From Opitutaceae bacterium (lineage in GTDB: Bacteria; Verrucomicrobiota; Verrucomicrobiia; Opitutales; Opitutaceae), in the NCBI GenBank assembly GCA_031254955.1, contig JAIRTK010000342.1, positions 1-5,495 of the forward strand: a DNA stretch of 5,495 nucleotides. The letters are read 5' to 3'. The notes under the pieces were generated by a model that worked only from the letters and a program-made list of their open reading frames with translations, was not told where the DNA came from and did not search any database. This document shows, in pieces, positions 1 to 5,081 of this stretch. Positions within the stretch are counted from its first letter, which is position 1; each line of letters starts with the position of its first letter. Both the position numbers and the translations under genes were made by a program.

Positions 1-57
1 GGGCGAGGCGCGTTGCGCCTCGTCGGGCGGCGGGACGCCGCCCCTCCTTGCGCCAGC
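1..57. repeat. Partial copy of a GC-rich palindromic repeat with two small hairpins
   Basis: Two perfect stems sit side by side: an 8-bp stem with a GTT loop (4-11 with 15-22) and a 7-bp stem with a 5-nt loop (25-31 with 37-43). The stretch from about 24 to 57 closely matches the right arm of the large inverted repeat at 4811-4948, sharing GGCGGCGGGACG and CTCCTTGCGCC in the same order with a few substitutions. It is therefore probably the right half of another member of that family, with its left arm outside the window. It lies just downstream of the Sel1-repeat gene and could affect its transcript end, but no T-tract follows on that strand. Confidence 0.65.
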
Positions 58-109
58 GCGCGTCCTCGCACACGGCCATCGAAAAGAGCGAGGAACCAGA
101 ACCTTTAAA

Positions 110-946
110 TTAGGGCCAAGCCTTTGGCGGCGGGGCGACGGGGGGGATTTCGAGTTTGGGCGGGGTAATGACTGTCGGGACGGTCGGCGCGGGCTTGGGC
201 GCGGGGACGGCGGCAGCCCGCTTTTTCTTTTCGGCCTCTTCGGCGAGTTGTTTCGCGAGTTCCACGGCGCGTTTTTCCCCGGCGGCGATGAGGTCGGGGC
301 GCTTGCCCTTGGCCAGAAACTCGCGGAGCCGCTGTTCGCTGGCGACGGCCTCGGGATTCGTTTTGGCCGCGAGGATGAGCCAGGCGAGGCCCTCGGCGTA
401 ATCGCGTTTCACGCCGCGTCCGGTGGCGTAGGCGGCGCCGAGGTTGTGCCGCGCCTCGCTCACGCCGGCGGCGGCGGCGAGGCGGTAGTATTTGAGCGAG
501 GCCTCGGGATTGTGCGGCGTAAGCTCGCCGTCGGCGTAGATTTTGCCGAGGCGGAAGGCGGCGCCGGCGTGGCCGCGATCGGCGGCGGTTTCGAGCTGGA
601 GCAGGCCGCGGATGACGTTTTTTTCCACTTGGTCCGCGCCGGCGAGATGCATCTGGCCGAGTTCGAAACAGGCCTCGGGGTCGCCGGCATCGGCGGCTTT
701 CTTGAGGGCGTCGAGGCTGGGCCAGCGCCGGTCGTCGCCGGCGGTCGTGGAAATGAGTTTCGGCGCGGAGTCGGCGGCGTCCTTGGCGGCGGTGCTGGTG
801 GCGGCGGCGGGCGTTTTTTTGGCGGGCTGGTCTTTTTTCGGCGCGGCGCCGAGGGCGAGCGCGAGCGGGGACAGGGCGGCGAGCAGGAGCAGGCGGGCGC
901 ACGGGCGCGGCTGGTGGCGGTGGAATGGGTTGGGTTTCACGGGCAT
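110..946 (-). CDS. Secreted Sel1-repeat (TPR-like) protein
   Basis: This encodes a 278-residue protein ending in TAA. It starts with a basic segment and a hydrophobic core (LLLLAALSPLALALGAA, about residues 19-35), a probable Sec signal peptide with cleavage near residue 34. No lipobox cysteine is present. A low-complexity Ala/Lys linker (about 36-60) leads to three Sel1-type helical repeats, roughly 78-102, 111-140 and 146-180. Their typical pieces are AADAGDPEACFELGQMHLAG, AADRGHAGAAFRLGKIYADG and LAAAAGVSEARHNLGAAYA. A further half repeat (YAEGLAWLILAA) follows, then a charged helix (about 221-243) and a proline-rich tail (248-278). Sel1 solenoids usually mediate protein-protein contacts; no enzymatic motif is visible, so the partner is unknown. 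The start at 946 precedes a good signal peptide, though no clear Shine-Dalgarno sequence is seen. The gene stands alone, 871 bp downstream of recA on the same strand. Confidence 0.9.
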   Translation of the reverse strand: MPVKPNPFHRHQPRPCARLLLLAALSPLALALGAAPKKDQPAKKTPAAATSTAAKDAADSAPKLISTTAGDDRRWPSLDALKKAADAGDPEACFELGQMHLAGADQVEKNVIRGLLQLETAADRGHAGAAFRLGKIYADGELTPHNPEASLKYYRLAAAAGVSEARHNLGAAYATGRGVKRDYAEGLAWLILAAKTNPEAVASEQRLREFLAKGKRPDLIAAGEKRAVELAKQLAEEAEKKKRAAAVPAPKPAPTVPTVITPPKLEIPPVAPPPKAWP

Positions 947-1104
947 TGTTCAGCGGGATTGCATCCATCGTGCCCCGGCACGGCAGATTGTTCCGTGCGC
1001 GTCTTCGGATTCGCGGGGGCGTTTGTTTTCATGTGCATTCAAATGGGGATGAATCGGAGTCGGGAAAAGGCGGGGGGAGCGAGGGGAACCGTTCCGGTGG
1101 GCTT

Positions 1105-1124
1105 GTTCGTTGGACGTTCGTTGG
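1105..1124. repeat. 9-bp direct repeat with 11-bp period
   Basis: GTTCGTTGG occurs twice (1105-1113 and 1116-1124), separated by AC. The 11-bp period places both copies on about the same face of the helix, as in sites bound by tandem DNA-binding proteins. It lies about 160 bp upstream of the Sel1-repeat gene start. A role as a regulatory site is inference only. Confidence 0.4.
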
Positions 1125-1220
1125 GGGAGCGCGGCGCATCGGGGCGGCTTGCCCTGCCTCTGAATAATACCAATTCCGAACGAAATTTATTCTTTTGGAT
1201 GGATGGCCGCCGTGCTGCCC

Positions 1221-1322
1221 ATTTCTTTCTCTTTCCTCTTTATCTTTCTCTTTCTCCTCGTTTCCAACAAGTAATGGGATGAAGGAAGAGAAAGAGGAAA
1301 GATAAAGAATAAAGAGAAAGAG
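1221..1322. repeat. Purine/pyrimidine long hairpin, copy 1
   Basis: A pyrimidine-only tract (about 1221-1259) is followed by a roughly 20-nt loop and a complementary tract that is almost pure purine (1281-1322). The arms pair over about 36-40 positions with only a few mismatches and one-base bulges. The 11-mer CTTTATCTTTC lies at 1238-1248 and its exact complement GAAAGATAAAG at 1297-1307. The pyrimidine arm ends in CTCCTC (1254-1259), as in the other two copies at 3497-3648 and 5082-5294. It lies between recA and the Sel1 gene. Either strand could form a long RNA hairpin if transcribed. No T-tract follows, so it is not a classic terminator. Confidence 0.85.
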
Positions 1323-1400
1323 CAAAATCGGACTACAAAAGGATAAATCTCATTGGGAATGGGTATAACTGAAGTTATGCGGATTTCGTTTCCGAAGGCG

Positions 1401-1505
1401 GGTAGGGAGGTCTCTCCGAGGCCTCCGCGAGAGCGTTCCGATTTCCTCATGAAAATTCAAACCGCCAGCCCCGTCTGACGGAGGCCTCGGAGAGGCCTCC
1501 CTACC
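1401..1505. repeat. 27-bp inverted repeat with self-palindromic arms
   Basis: The left arm (1401-1427) and right arm (1479-1505) are reverse complements over 27 bp with a single mismatch (T1411 versus the expected C). Each arm is itself a palindrome: the right arm contains GGAGGCCTC-GGA-GAGGCCTCC, a perfect 9-bp stem around a 3-nt centre, and the left arm differs from this by one transition. The 51-nt spacer contains no gene. The whole can fold either as one large hairpin or as two small ones. The layout suggests a mobile palindromic (REPIN- or MITE-like) element, but no target-site duplication is evident. Confidence 0.85.
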
Positions 1506-1543
1506 AGGGACGGATTGCGTTGGGTGGTTCACAATGCCTCCGT

Positions 1544-1586
1544 CCGCGTAACCTCAGTGAATCGGTGAATCACTGAGGTTACGCGG
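1544..1586. repeat. Perfect 17-bp stem hairpin
   Basis: The arm CCGCGTAACCTCAGTGA (1544-1560) is exactly complementary to 1570-1586, with a 9-nt loop ATCGGTGAA; a G-T pair extends the stem by one. The loop and its edges hold a small direct repeat (GTGAATC twice). The stem is long and perfect enough to act as a transcription barrier or a regulator site 232 bp downstream of recA. Neither strand has a following T-tract, so an intrinsic terminator is not supported. It could also be a dispersed palindromic repeat. Confidence 0.8.
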
Positions 1587-1660
1587 GCGACTCGCGGGGT
1601 TGCGTGGCTTGGGTGTTCCCGCGCATGGGGCTGGGGAGGGGGGCGGCGTTCCGCGCCGTC

Positions 1661-1680
1661 CACGGGCGAGGGCGCCCGTG
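1661..1680. repeat. Small GC-rich hairpin (CACGGGC stem)
   Basis: CACGGGC and GCCCGTG form a perfect 7-bp stem with a 6-nt loop. The right half, CGCCCGTG, also appears twice inside the 4811-4948 element (4856-4867 and 4883-4894), suggesting shared building blocks between intergenic repeats in this genome. Confidence 0.5.
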
Positions 1681-1707
1681 GCACACAATCCTGCGGGCGG
1701 GGCGTCT

Positions 1708-1745
1708 GTGTCGCGCAATCGGGCACCCGTGTCGCGTAATCGGGC
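1708..1745. repeat. Tandem pair of 17-bp units with 21-bp period
   Basis: GTGTCGCGCAATCGGGC (1708-1724) is followed by GTGTCGCGTAATCGGGC (1729-1745), differing at one base, with a 4-nt spacer. A more degenerate unit, GTGGCACACAATCCTGC, lies at 1678-1694. The period of two helical turns would suit dimeric protein binding. Equally it could be a fragment of a dispersed repeat. It lies 73-110 bp downstream of the recA stop. Confidence 0.5.
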
Positions 1746-1754
1746 CTGCCTCGC

Positions 1755-1770
1755 GTTAACACCAGTTAAC
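1755..1770. repeat. GTTAAC inverted pair downstream of recA
   Basis: Two GTTAAC palindromes, separated by ACCA, form a 6-bp stem with a 4-nt loop. It is the first hairpin met by a transcript leaving recA, 48 bp past the stop codon. The stem is AU-rich and no T-run follows on the minus strand, so a terminator role is weak. It could instead be an operator-like site. Confidence 0.3.
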
Positions 1771-1817
1771 AAAGGAGAGACAGGGGCCATTTGGATGCGG
1801 GGGAATGCGGGCGGGAA

Positions 1818-2900
1818 TTAGTCGGCGGATGCGGCTTCGTCGCCGGTGATGCTGGTGCCGCCGGTGACGGTGACTTTTTCCAGCACGGTCTGGATGATTT
1901 TGCCGGCCAGCTCGGGTTTTTCGCGAAGCGTCTGTTTGGCGGCGTCGCGGCCTTGGCCGACAAGCTCGCCTTGGTAGGAGATCCACGCGCCTTTTTTCTC
2001 CAGCACTTTGTGCTCGATGCCGAGGTCGAGGATGGAGCCGACGCGCGAGATGCCTTCGTCATACATGATGTCGAATTCGCATTCGGTGAAGGGCGGGGCG
2101 ACTTTGTTTTTGACGACTTTGATTTTCGTGCGGTTGCCGACAATCTTGCCGTCCGGGGTCTTGATTTGTTCCTTGCGGCGGATGTCGATGCGGATGGAGG
2201 CGAAGAATTTCAGCGCGCGGCCTCCGGAGGTGGTCTCGGGGTTGCCGAACATGACGCCGATTTTTTCGCGGATTTGGTTGGTGAAGATGCACACGCACTG
2301 GGTCTTGCTGACGACGGCGGTGAGGCGGCGCATGGCCTGGCTCATGAGGCGGGCTTGCGCGCCGACGGTGGCGTCGCCCATCTGGCCGTCAAGCTCGGCT
2401 TTCGTGGTGAGGGCGGCGACGGAGTCGAGGATGATGATGTCGATCGAGTTGGAGCGGATGAGGGTCTCCATGATGTTGAGCGCGTCCTCGCCGGAGTCGG
2501 GTTGGGAGACGAGGAGGTCGTCGAGGTTCACGCCGACGACGCGGGCGTATTTCGGGTCGAGGGCGTGCTCGACGTCGATGAAGGCGGCGAGGCCGCCGCG
2601 TTTCTGCGCCTCGGCGATGGCGCTCAGGCAGAAGGTGGTTTTGCCGGAGGACTCGGGGCCGTAGATTTCGATGATGCGGCCGCGGGGCAGGCCGCCGACG
2701 CCGAGGGCGAGGTCGATGGCGATGGAGCCGGTGGAGATGGTCTCGACTTGCATTTTGTGCGCGTCGCCGAGGCGCATGATGGAGCCTTCGCCGAATTGCT
2801 TGGTGATGGAGGAGACGGCGAGGTCGAGGTTTTTGCGGGCGGCGGCGTCGAGCGTGGCGGGCGTGGCGGCGTCGGTTTTGGCGGGGGAGGCTTTGGCCAT
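1818..2900 (-). CDS. recA: Recombinase RecA
   Basis: This encodes a 360-residue RecA, the cytoplasmic ATP-dependent strand-exchange protein that also triggers LexA self-cleavage in the SOS response. It shows Walker A GPESSGKT (81-88), the catalytic glutamate in [10 protein letters not shown] (E111), Walker B IIILDS (155-160), the L2 loop starting [17 protein letters not shown] (208-224), and the KKGAW element near 302-306. The open frame extends 66 codons upstream, but that part is low-complexity and unlike RecA. The start at 2900 gives the usual MAK... N-terminus and family length. The leader has no obvious Shine-Dalgarno sequence. L1 reads GDATVG where Escherichia coli has GDSHMG, and the residue before the invariant NQ is Thr rather than the common Ile. 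The C-terminal tail is short and only mildly acidic. A DUF4177-like gene ends 104 bp upstream on the same strand. No LexA box was recognised upstream. Confidence 0.98.
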   Translation of the reverse strand: MAKASPAKTDAATPATLDAAARKNLDLAVSSITKQFGEGSIMRLGDAHKMQVETISTGSIAIDLALGVGGLPRGRIIEIYGPESSGKTTFCLSAIAEAQKRGGLAAFIDVEHALDPKYARVVGVNLDDLLVSQPDSGEDALNIMETLIRSNSIDIIILDSVAALTTKAELDGQMGDATVGAQARLMSQAMRRLTAVVSKTQCVCIFTNQIREKIGVMFGNPETTSGGRALKFFASIRIDIRRKEQIKTPDGKIVGNRTKIKVVKNKVAPPFTECEFDIMYDEGISRVGSILDLGIEHKVLEKKGAWISYQGELVGQGRDAAKQTLREKPELAGKIIQTVLEKVTVTGGTSITGDEAASAD

Positions 2901-3004
2901 GGCGGTGTGGGTTGCGCGGTGAGGCGTGGTGGTGGTTGCGGTTGAAAAGGAGAAAGGCAAACGGTGCGCGAGGGCGGGGGGCGCGGCAAGCGCGGAGTTG
3001 GCCG

Positions 3005-3295
3005 TTATTTTCCCTGGATGGCTTTCCGAAGACGCTCCGGCGATTCTCTTTTCAATACAGCGAGCCCGTAAACATAGTCGCCTTTGTCGACTCCGCATCC
3101 GGACGCGGACACGAATTCCCAGCCTTGGGATACCGCGTCGTTGAGCTTTCCTTCCAGATGATAGGCCGAGCCTGCCACCACTTTATACTCCCATGCCGTG
3201 CGCCCGGCGCCGGTTATGGCGCCAACCGAGAGCACGGCCGCGACGCCCAGAACAACACCCATGAACATGCTCCTTATTTCAATCTTGATTTTCAT
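3005..3295 (-). CDS. Small exported or membrane-anchored protein, DUF4177-like
   Basis: This encodes about 96 residues beginning MKIKIEIR. A hydrophobic segment (about 10-29, [20 protein letters not shown]) could be an N-terminal anchor or a signal peptide. The remainder resembles the small alpha/beta DUF4177 domain: WEYKVV (35-40), [20 protein letters not shown] (47-66) and a closing strand YGLAVLKR (76-83), followed by a basic tail. The function of this family is not established, and no catalytic residues are evident. I chose the start at 3295 because AAGG lies 8 nt upstream of it. An in-frame ATG at 3322 would add nine residues (MENSTKAIQ), and a much longer frame reaches 3496 without looking like protein. 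An A/T island (TATAAA on the minus strand at 3375-3380) could be part of a promoter, with no clear -35. The gene ends 104 bp before recA on the same strand, so the two may be co-transcribed. Confidence 0.8.
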   Translation of the reverse strand: MKIKIEIRSMFMGVVLGVAAVLSVGAITGAGRTAWEYKVVAGSAYHLEGKLNDAVSQGWEFVSASGCGVDKGDYVYGLAVLKRESPERLRKAIQGK

Positions 3296-3303
3296 TTGAA
3301 TGG

Positions 3304-3307
3304 CCTT
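3304..3307 (-). promoter_or_regulatory. Ribosome binding site of the DUF4177-like gene
   Basis: On the minus strand, AAGG is followed by 8 nt and then ATG at 3295-3293. This favours the start at 3295 over the in-frame ATG at 3322, which has no purine-rich site at a good distance. Confidence 0.4.
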
Positions 3308-3496
3308 GGTTGAGTTTTCCATGCCTGCGCTCTTTTCACGCCGTGCCGTGCCGGCGGCCCGAACCGGTTTTAGCTTTATATTGAAGACATTGAAAAGAAC
3401 GCCGCATGGCAGCAGGAGTTTTGGTTTGCCTCCGTGGTTGTCAATGACCGGCAAGCCGGGCAACCGCGTTGCGGGCGCGCTCCAAACCGAGGCCAC

Positions 3497-3648
3497 GCTC
3501 TTCTTTCCGTTTTCCTCGTTCTCGTTTTCGTCCTCGTCTTTCTTGGCAGGCTTTTCGTTTTGCTCGGAACTCCTCCGGGCGGAGCCATTGAGGGGAAAAG
3601 ATAAAAATAGAGAGAAAGAGAAAGATAAAGAGGAAAGAAGAAAGAGCT
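3497..3648. repeat. Purine/pyrimidine long hairpin, copy 2 (diverged)
   Basis: A pyrimidine-rich arm (about 3497-3542) built from CTCGTT and CTTTC words is followed by an irregular stretch and a GC-rich core (about 3570-3594). A nearly pure purine arm ends at 3648. The outer ends pair well (GCTCTT...CTTTCC at the left with the right end); the inner arms pair poorly. The signature GAAAGATAAAG is present in the right arm (3620-3630) but lost from the left. The core starts CTCCTC (3570-3575), continues with GGCGG and ends GGGG-AAAAG, like copy 3. Inside the core, CTCCG/CGGAG can form a small hairpin. Confidence 0.7.
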
Positions 3649-3674
3649 TGGATGTATGGCCTCACTTTGAATCG

Positions 3675-3699
3675 CCCCCGCCCTCCCCGCCCCTCCCCC
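3675..3699 (-). other. Predicted G-quadruplex on the minus strand (i-motif on plus)
   Basis: The plus strand reads C5-G-C3-T-C4-G-C4-T-C5. The minus strand therefore has five G-runs of three to five, separated by single-nucleotide loops, which is the most stable class of intramolecular G-quadruplex. A CCA repeat follows at 3713-3726. The tract lies 232 bp upstream of the channel gene and about 380 bp upstream of the DUF4177-like gene. A regulatory role is inference. Confidence 0.65.
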
Positions 3700-3861
3700 G
3701 CACACCCACTCGCCACCACCACCACCGCGTTGCCTCCGCGCTCCCAAACAGGCAGCGTCCCGTGTCCGCCGGGAGTCTGTTTCGCCGCGCCGGTCCGCGT
3801 GCACCGGCGACGCGTGCGCGCGCCAAATACGGCTTGCCGAAACTCGGGCCGGTGTTTGCTT

Positions 3862-3889
3862 TTGGGCATCTTTCCCGCGATGCTTTAAT
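3862..3889 (+). promoter_or_regulatory. Candidate sigma-70-type promoter for the MscS-family gene
   Basis: TTGGGC (3862-3867) and TTTAAT (3884-3889) are separated by 16 bp. The -10 matches the consensus at five of six positions, the -35 only at the TTG. It stands out as an A/T-containing spot in a very GC-rich leader, and would give a 5' leader of roughly 35 nt before the ATG at 3932. Confidence 0.35.
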
Positions 3890-3931
3890 CGCCCGCCCGC
3901 CGTCTCGCCGGCCCGCCGCCTTGATCGAATC

Positions 3932-4507
3932 ATGCCTGAACAAATCACCGCCTTTCTCCACCAAAGCGTCGAAACCGTCACCCACATGCGGGGATGGCTG
4001 CTGGTCGTTTTTATCATTTTTCTCGGGTTTGTCATCCATGTGGTGACAAGCCGCCTCATCGGCCTTGTCGGCCCGAGGATTCACTTCCCGTTTGTGGATG
4101 CCGCCAAGCGCGTCATGAAGATGCTCGTCGTCGCCATCTGCGCCGTGTTCATCATGGGCGCGCTGGGCGTCGATCTGGGCGGCATCTGGACGATGATTTC
4201 CGCCGCGATGGCGATGGTCGCGGTGGGCTTCGTGGCCATGTGGAGCGTGCTCAGCAACGCGCTTTGCACGATGATCATCCTGTTCACGCATCCCTTTGAA
4301 ATCGGCGACGAAATCGAGTTCATGGAACCCGCCATCAAAGGCCGCGTCGTGAACCTGAATTTCATGTATACGACGCTCGAAAACGACGACGGCTCGCTGG
4401 TGCAGGTGCCGAACAACATGTTTTTCCAACGCATCATCAAACGCCGTCCCGGCAAGGCCTCCGTGACCCTCGGCGCGCAGCTCCAGAATCCCGAGCGGAT
4501 GGAGTGA
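3932..4507 (+). CDS. Short MscS-family mechanosensitive ion channel
   Basis: This encodes a 191-residue inner-membrane protein ending in TGA. Predicted membrane segments are TM1 (about 21-45, GWLLVVFIIFLGFVIHVV), TM2 (about 62-80) and the pore helix TM3 (about 86-119). TM3 leads into the MscS signature FTHPFEIGDEIEF (118-130). The beta domain follows: GRVVNLNFMYTTLENDDGSL and VQVPNNMFFQRIIKR (to 171). Such channels open under membrane tension to release solutes during hypo-osmotic shock. The protein ends about 20 residues after the beta domain, so it lacks the cytoplasmic alpha/beta domain and C-terminal barrel of the 286-residue Escherichia coli MscS. Its frame shows no sign of recent truncation, and similar minimal forms may exist. 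There is no good Shine-Dalgarno sequence before the ATG at 3932; the start rests on N-terminal composition and domain fit. It is transcribed alone, divergently from the DUF4177-like gene. Confidence 0.88.
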   Translation: MPEQITAFLHQSVETVTHMRGWLLVVFIIFLGFVIHVVTSRLIGLVGPRIHFPFVDAAKRVMKMLVVAICAVFIMGALGVDLGGIWTMISAAMAMVAVGFVAMWSVLSNALCTMIILFTHPFEIGDEIEFMEPAIKGRVVNLNFMYTTLENDDGSLVQVPNNMFFQRIIKRRPGKASVTLGAQLQNPERME

Positions 4508-4541
4508 CACCCTTTTTCGCCCAAAACGATAATAAAGAGGC

Positions 4542-4660
4542 GCAGCCTGACAGGGGCGTTGTGGCAGAGCGAGGCCTGCCTTACTGCTCGTTGCTCGCTA
4601 CTCGCCGGGCAGCCTGATTTGGAGTGTGGTGACAGAGCGAAGCGGCGACACCGCTTTTCG
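4542..4660. repeat. Degenerate tandem repeat, about 67-bp unit
   Basis: GCAGCCTGA occurs at 4542-4550 and again at 4609-4617. Each is followed at a similar distance by a related block, GTGGCAGAGCGA (from 4561) and GTGGTGACAGAGCGA (from 4626). The second unit ends in a small hairpin, AGCGG-CGACA-CCGCT (4641-4655). The second block resembles repeats I recall as common in Verrucomicrobiota intergenic DNA; this is memory, not a search result. Confidence 0.45.
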
Positions 4661-4740
4661 CCGGCGGCGGCGGGTTGGCCGGCGGCGGGGGCGGACTGGT
4701 CGGCGGCGGAGCCGGGCTGCTGTCGGCGTCGGCGGCAGCT
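4656..4740. repeat. CGG-rich low-complexity stretch
   Basis: The stretch is dominated by irregular GGCGGCGG and GTCGGCGG words. It translates to Gly/Ala or Arg runs depending on frame, with no recognisable domain, so I treat it as low-complexity DNA rather than a gene fragment. Confidence 0.4.
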
Positions 4741-4810
4741 GGTGAGCCGAATTTTTTCACGACTGCCGAAAGGAGGAGTGCGATTCAAAGTCGTGTCATT
4801 CCAAGGCGCT

Positions 4811-4948
4811 GGCGCAAGGAGCGGCGACGTCCCGTCGCCGGACGAGGCGAAGCCTCGCCCGTGTGCGTTGGGGCTGCGCAAACGCCCGTGTGTGCCGGGC
4901 GCTCGCGTTGCTCGCGTCCGGCGGCGGGACGTCGCCGCTCCTTGCGCC
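4811..4948. repeat. 138-bp inverted-repeat element with 33-bp arms and nested hairpins
   Basis: The left arm (4811-4843, beginning GGCGCAAGGAGCGGCGACG) and right arm (4916-4948) are reverse complements over 33 bp with one mismatch. The interior holds a 6-bp stem CGAGGC-GAA-GCCTCG (4843-4857), a 5-bp stem GCGTT/AACGC (4866-4886) and a direct repeat CGCCCGTGTG (4856 and 4883, 27-bp period). The right arm is closely matched by the left edge of the window (24-57). Two occurrences in 5.5 kb with nested stems fit a dispersed REPIN- or MITE-like element. No coding capacity or clear target duplication is visible. Confidence 0.85.
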
Positions 4949-5043
4949 GGCGGTCGTCCACGTCGCGCCGTGATCGTCGATGTGGATGCAGGCGAATTTC
5001 TTTTTATTGAACTGATGTTACGCGGAGCGGCGGATTTCGTAGT

Positions 5044-5062
5044 GCCTGACCTTGTGTCAGGC
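5044..5062. repeat. Small perfect hairpin (GCCTGAC stem)
   Basis: GCCTGAC-CTTGT-GTCAGGC forms a perfect 7-bp stem with a 5-nt loop. The GCCTGA word also starts both units of the tandem repeat near 4545 and 4612, suggesting related repeat fragments. No T-tract follows. Confidence 0.5.
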
Positions 5063-5081
5063 CGCAGATGCCTTCCGCCTC

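Larger units (their letters stand above)
947..1817. other. 871-bp gene-free region between recA and the Sel1 gene, filled with palindromic repeats
   Basis: I see no credible gene here; the open frames are proline/arginine-rich or low-complexity. The region holds, from left to right, a short direct repeat (1105-1124), a purine/pyrimidine hairpin (1221-1322), a 27-bp inverted repeat (1401-1505), a 17-bp stem hairpin (1544-1586), a GC-rich hairpin (1661-1680), a 21-bp-period tandem pair (1708-1745) and a GTTAAC inverted pair (1755-1770). It must contain the 3' end of the recA transcript and the promoter of the Sel1 gene. I could not identify either convincingly: no stem followed by a T-tract and no good -35/-10 pair. 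Confidence 0.75.
3296..3931. other. 636-bp divergent intergenic region
   Basis: This lies between the starts of the minus-strand DUF4177-like gene and the plus-strand MscS-family gene, so it should carry both promoters. It contains purine/pyrimidine hairpin copy 2 (3497-3648), a C-run tract (3675-3699), a CCA microsatellite (3713-3726) and a candidate promoter for the channel gene (3862-3889). No protein gene is credible; the open frames through it are low-complexity shadows. Confidence 0.7.

Noticed and set aside
105..968. 287-residue minus-strand frame overlapping the Sel1 gene
   Set aside because: It is an Arg/Pro-only out-of-frame translation of the same DNA.
248..1282. 344-residue plus-strand open frame opposite the Sel1 gene
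   Set aside because: It is Gly/Ala/Glu-rich shadow sequence and runs on into hairpin copy 1; the minus-strand frame has a signal peptide and Sel1 repeats.
1544..1586. Intrinsic terminator for recA
   Set aside because: The stem is strong but no T-tract follows on either strand; kept only as a palindromic repeat.
1627..1645. G-quadruplex at a G-rich run
   Set aside because: There are only three separate runs of four or more G and the fourth is GG, so it is much weaker than 3675-3699.
1678..1745. CRISPR array
   Set aside because: There are only two close units with a 4-nt spacer and no spacer-length regularity; no cas genes are present.
1791..2945. 384-residue plus-strand open frame opposite recA
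   Set aside because: It is the antisense shadow of recA in GC-rich DNA, Asp/Gly/Val-rich with no recognisable domain.
2901..3098. N-terminal extension of RecA by 66 residues
   Set aside because: It is low-complexity, unlike any RecA, and would overlap the end of the upstream gene; the ATG at 2900 gives the normal length.
3296..3496. Longer N-terminus for the DUF4177-like protein
   Set aside because: The extra residues precede the hydrophobic segment and lack protein-like composition, and the AAGG site supports the start at 3295.
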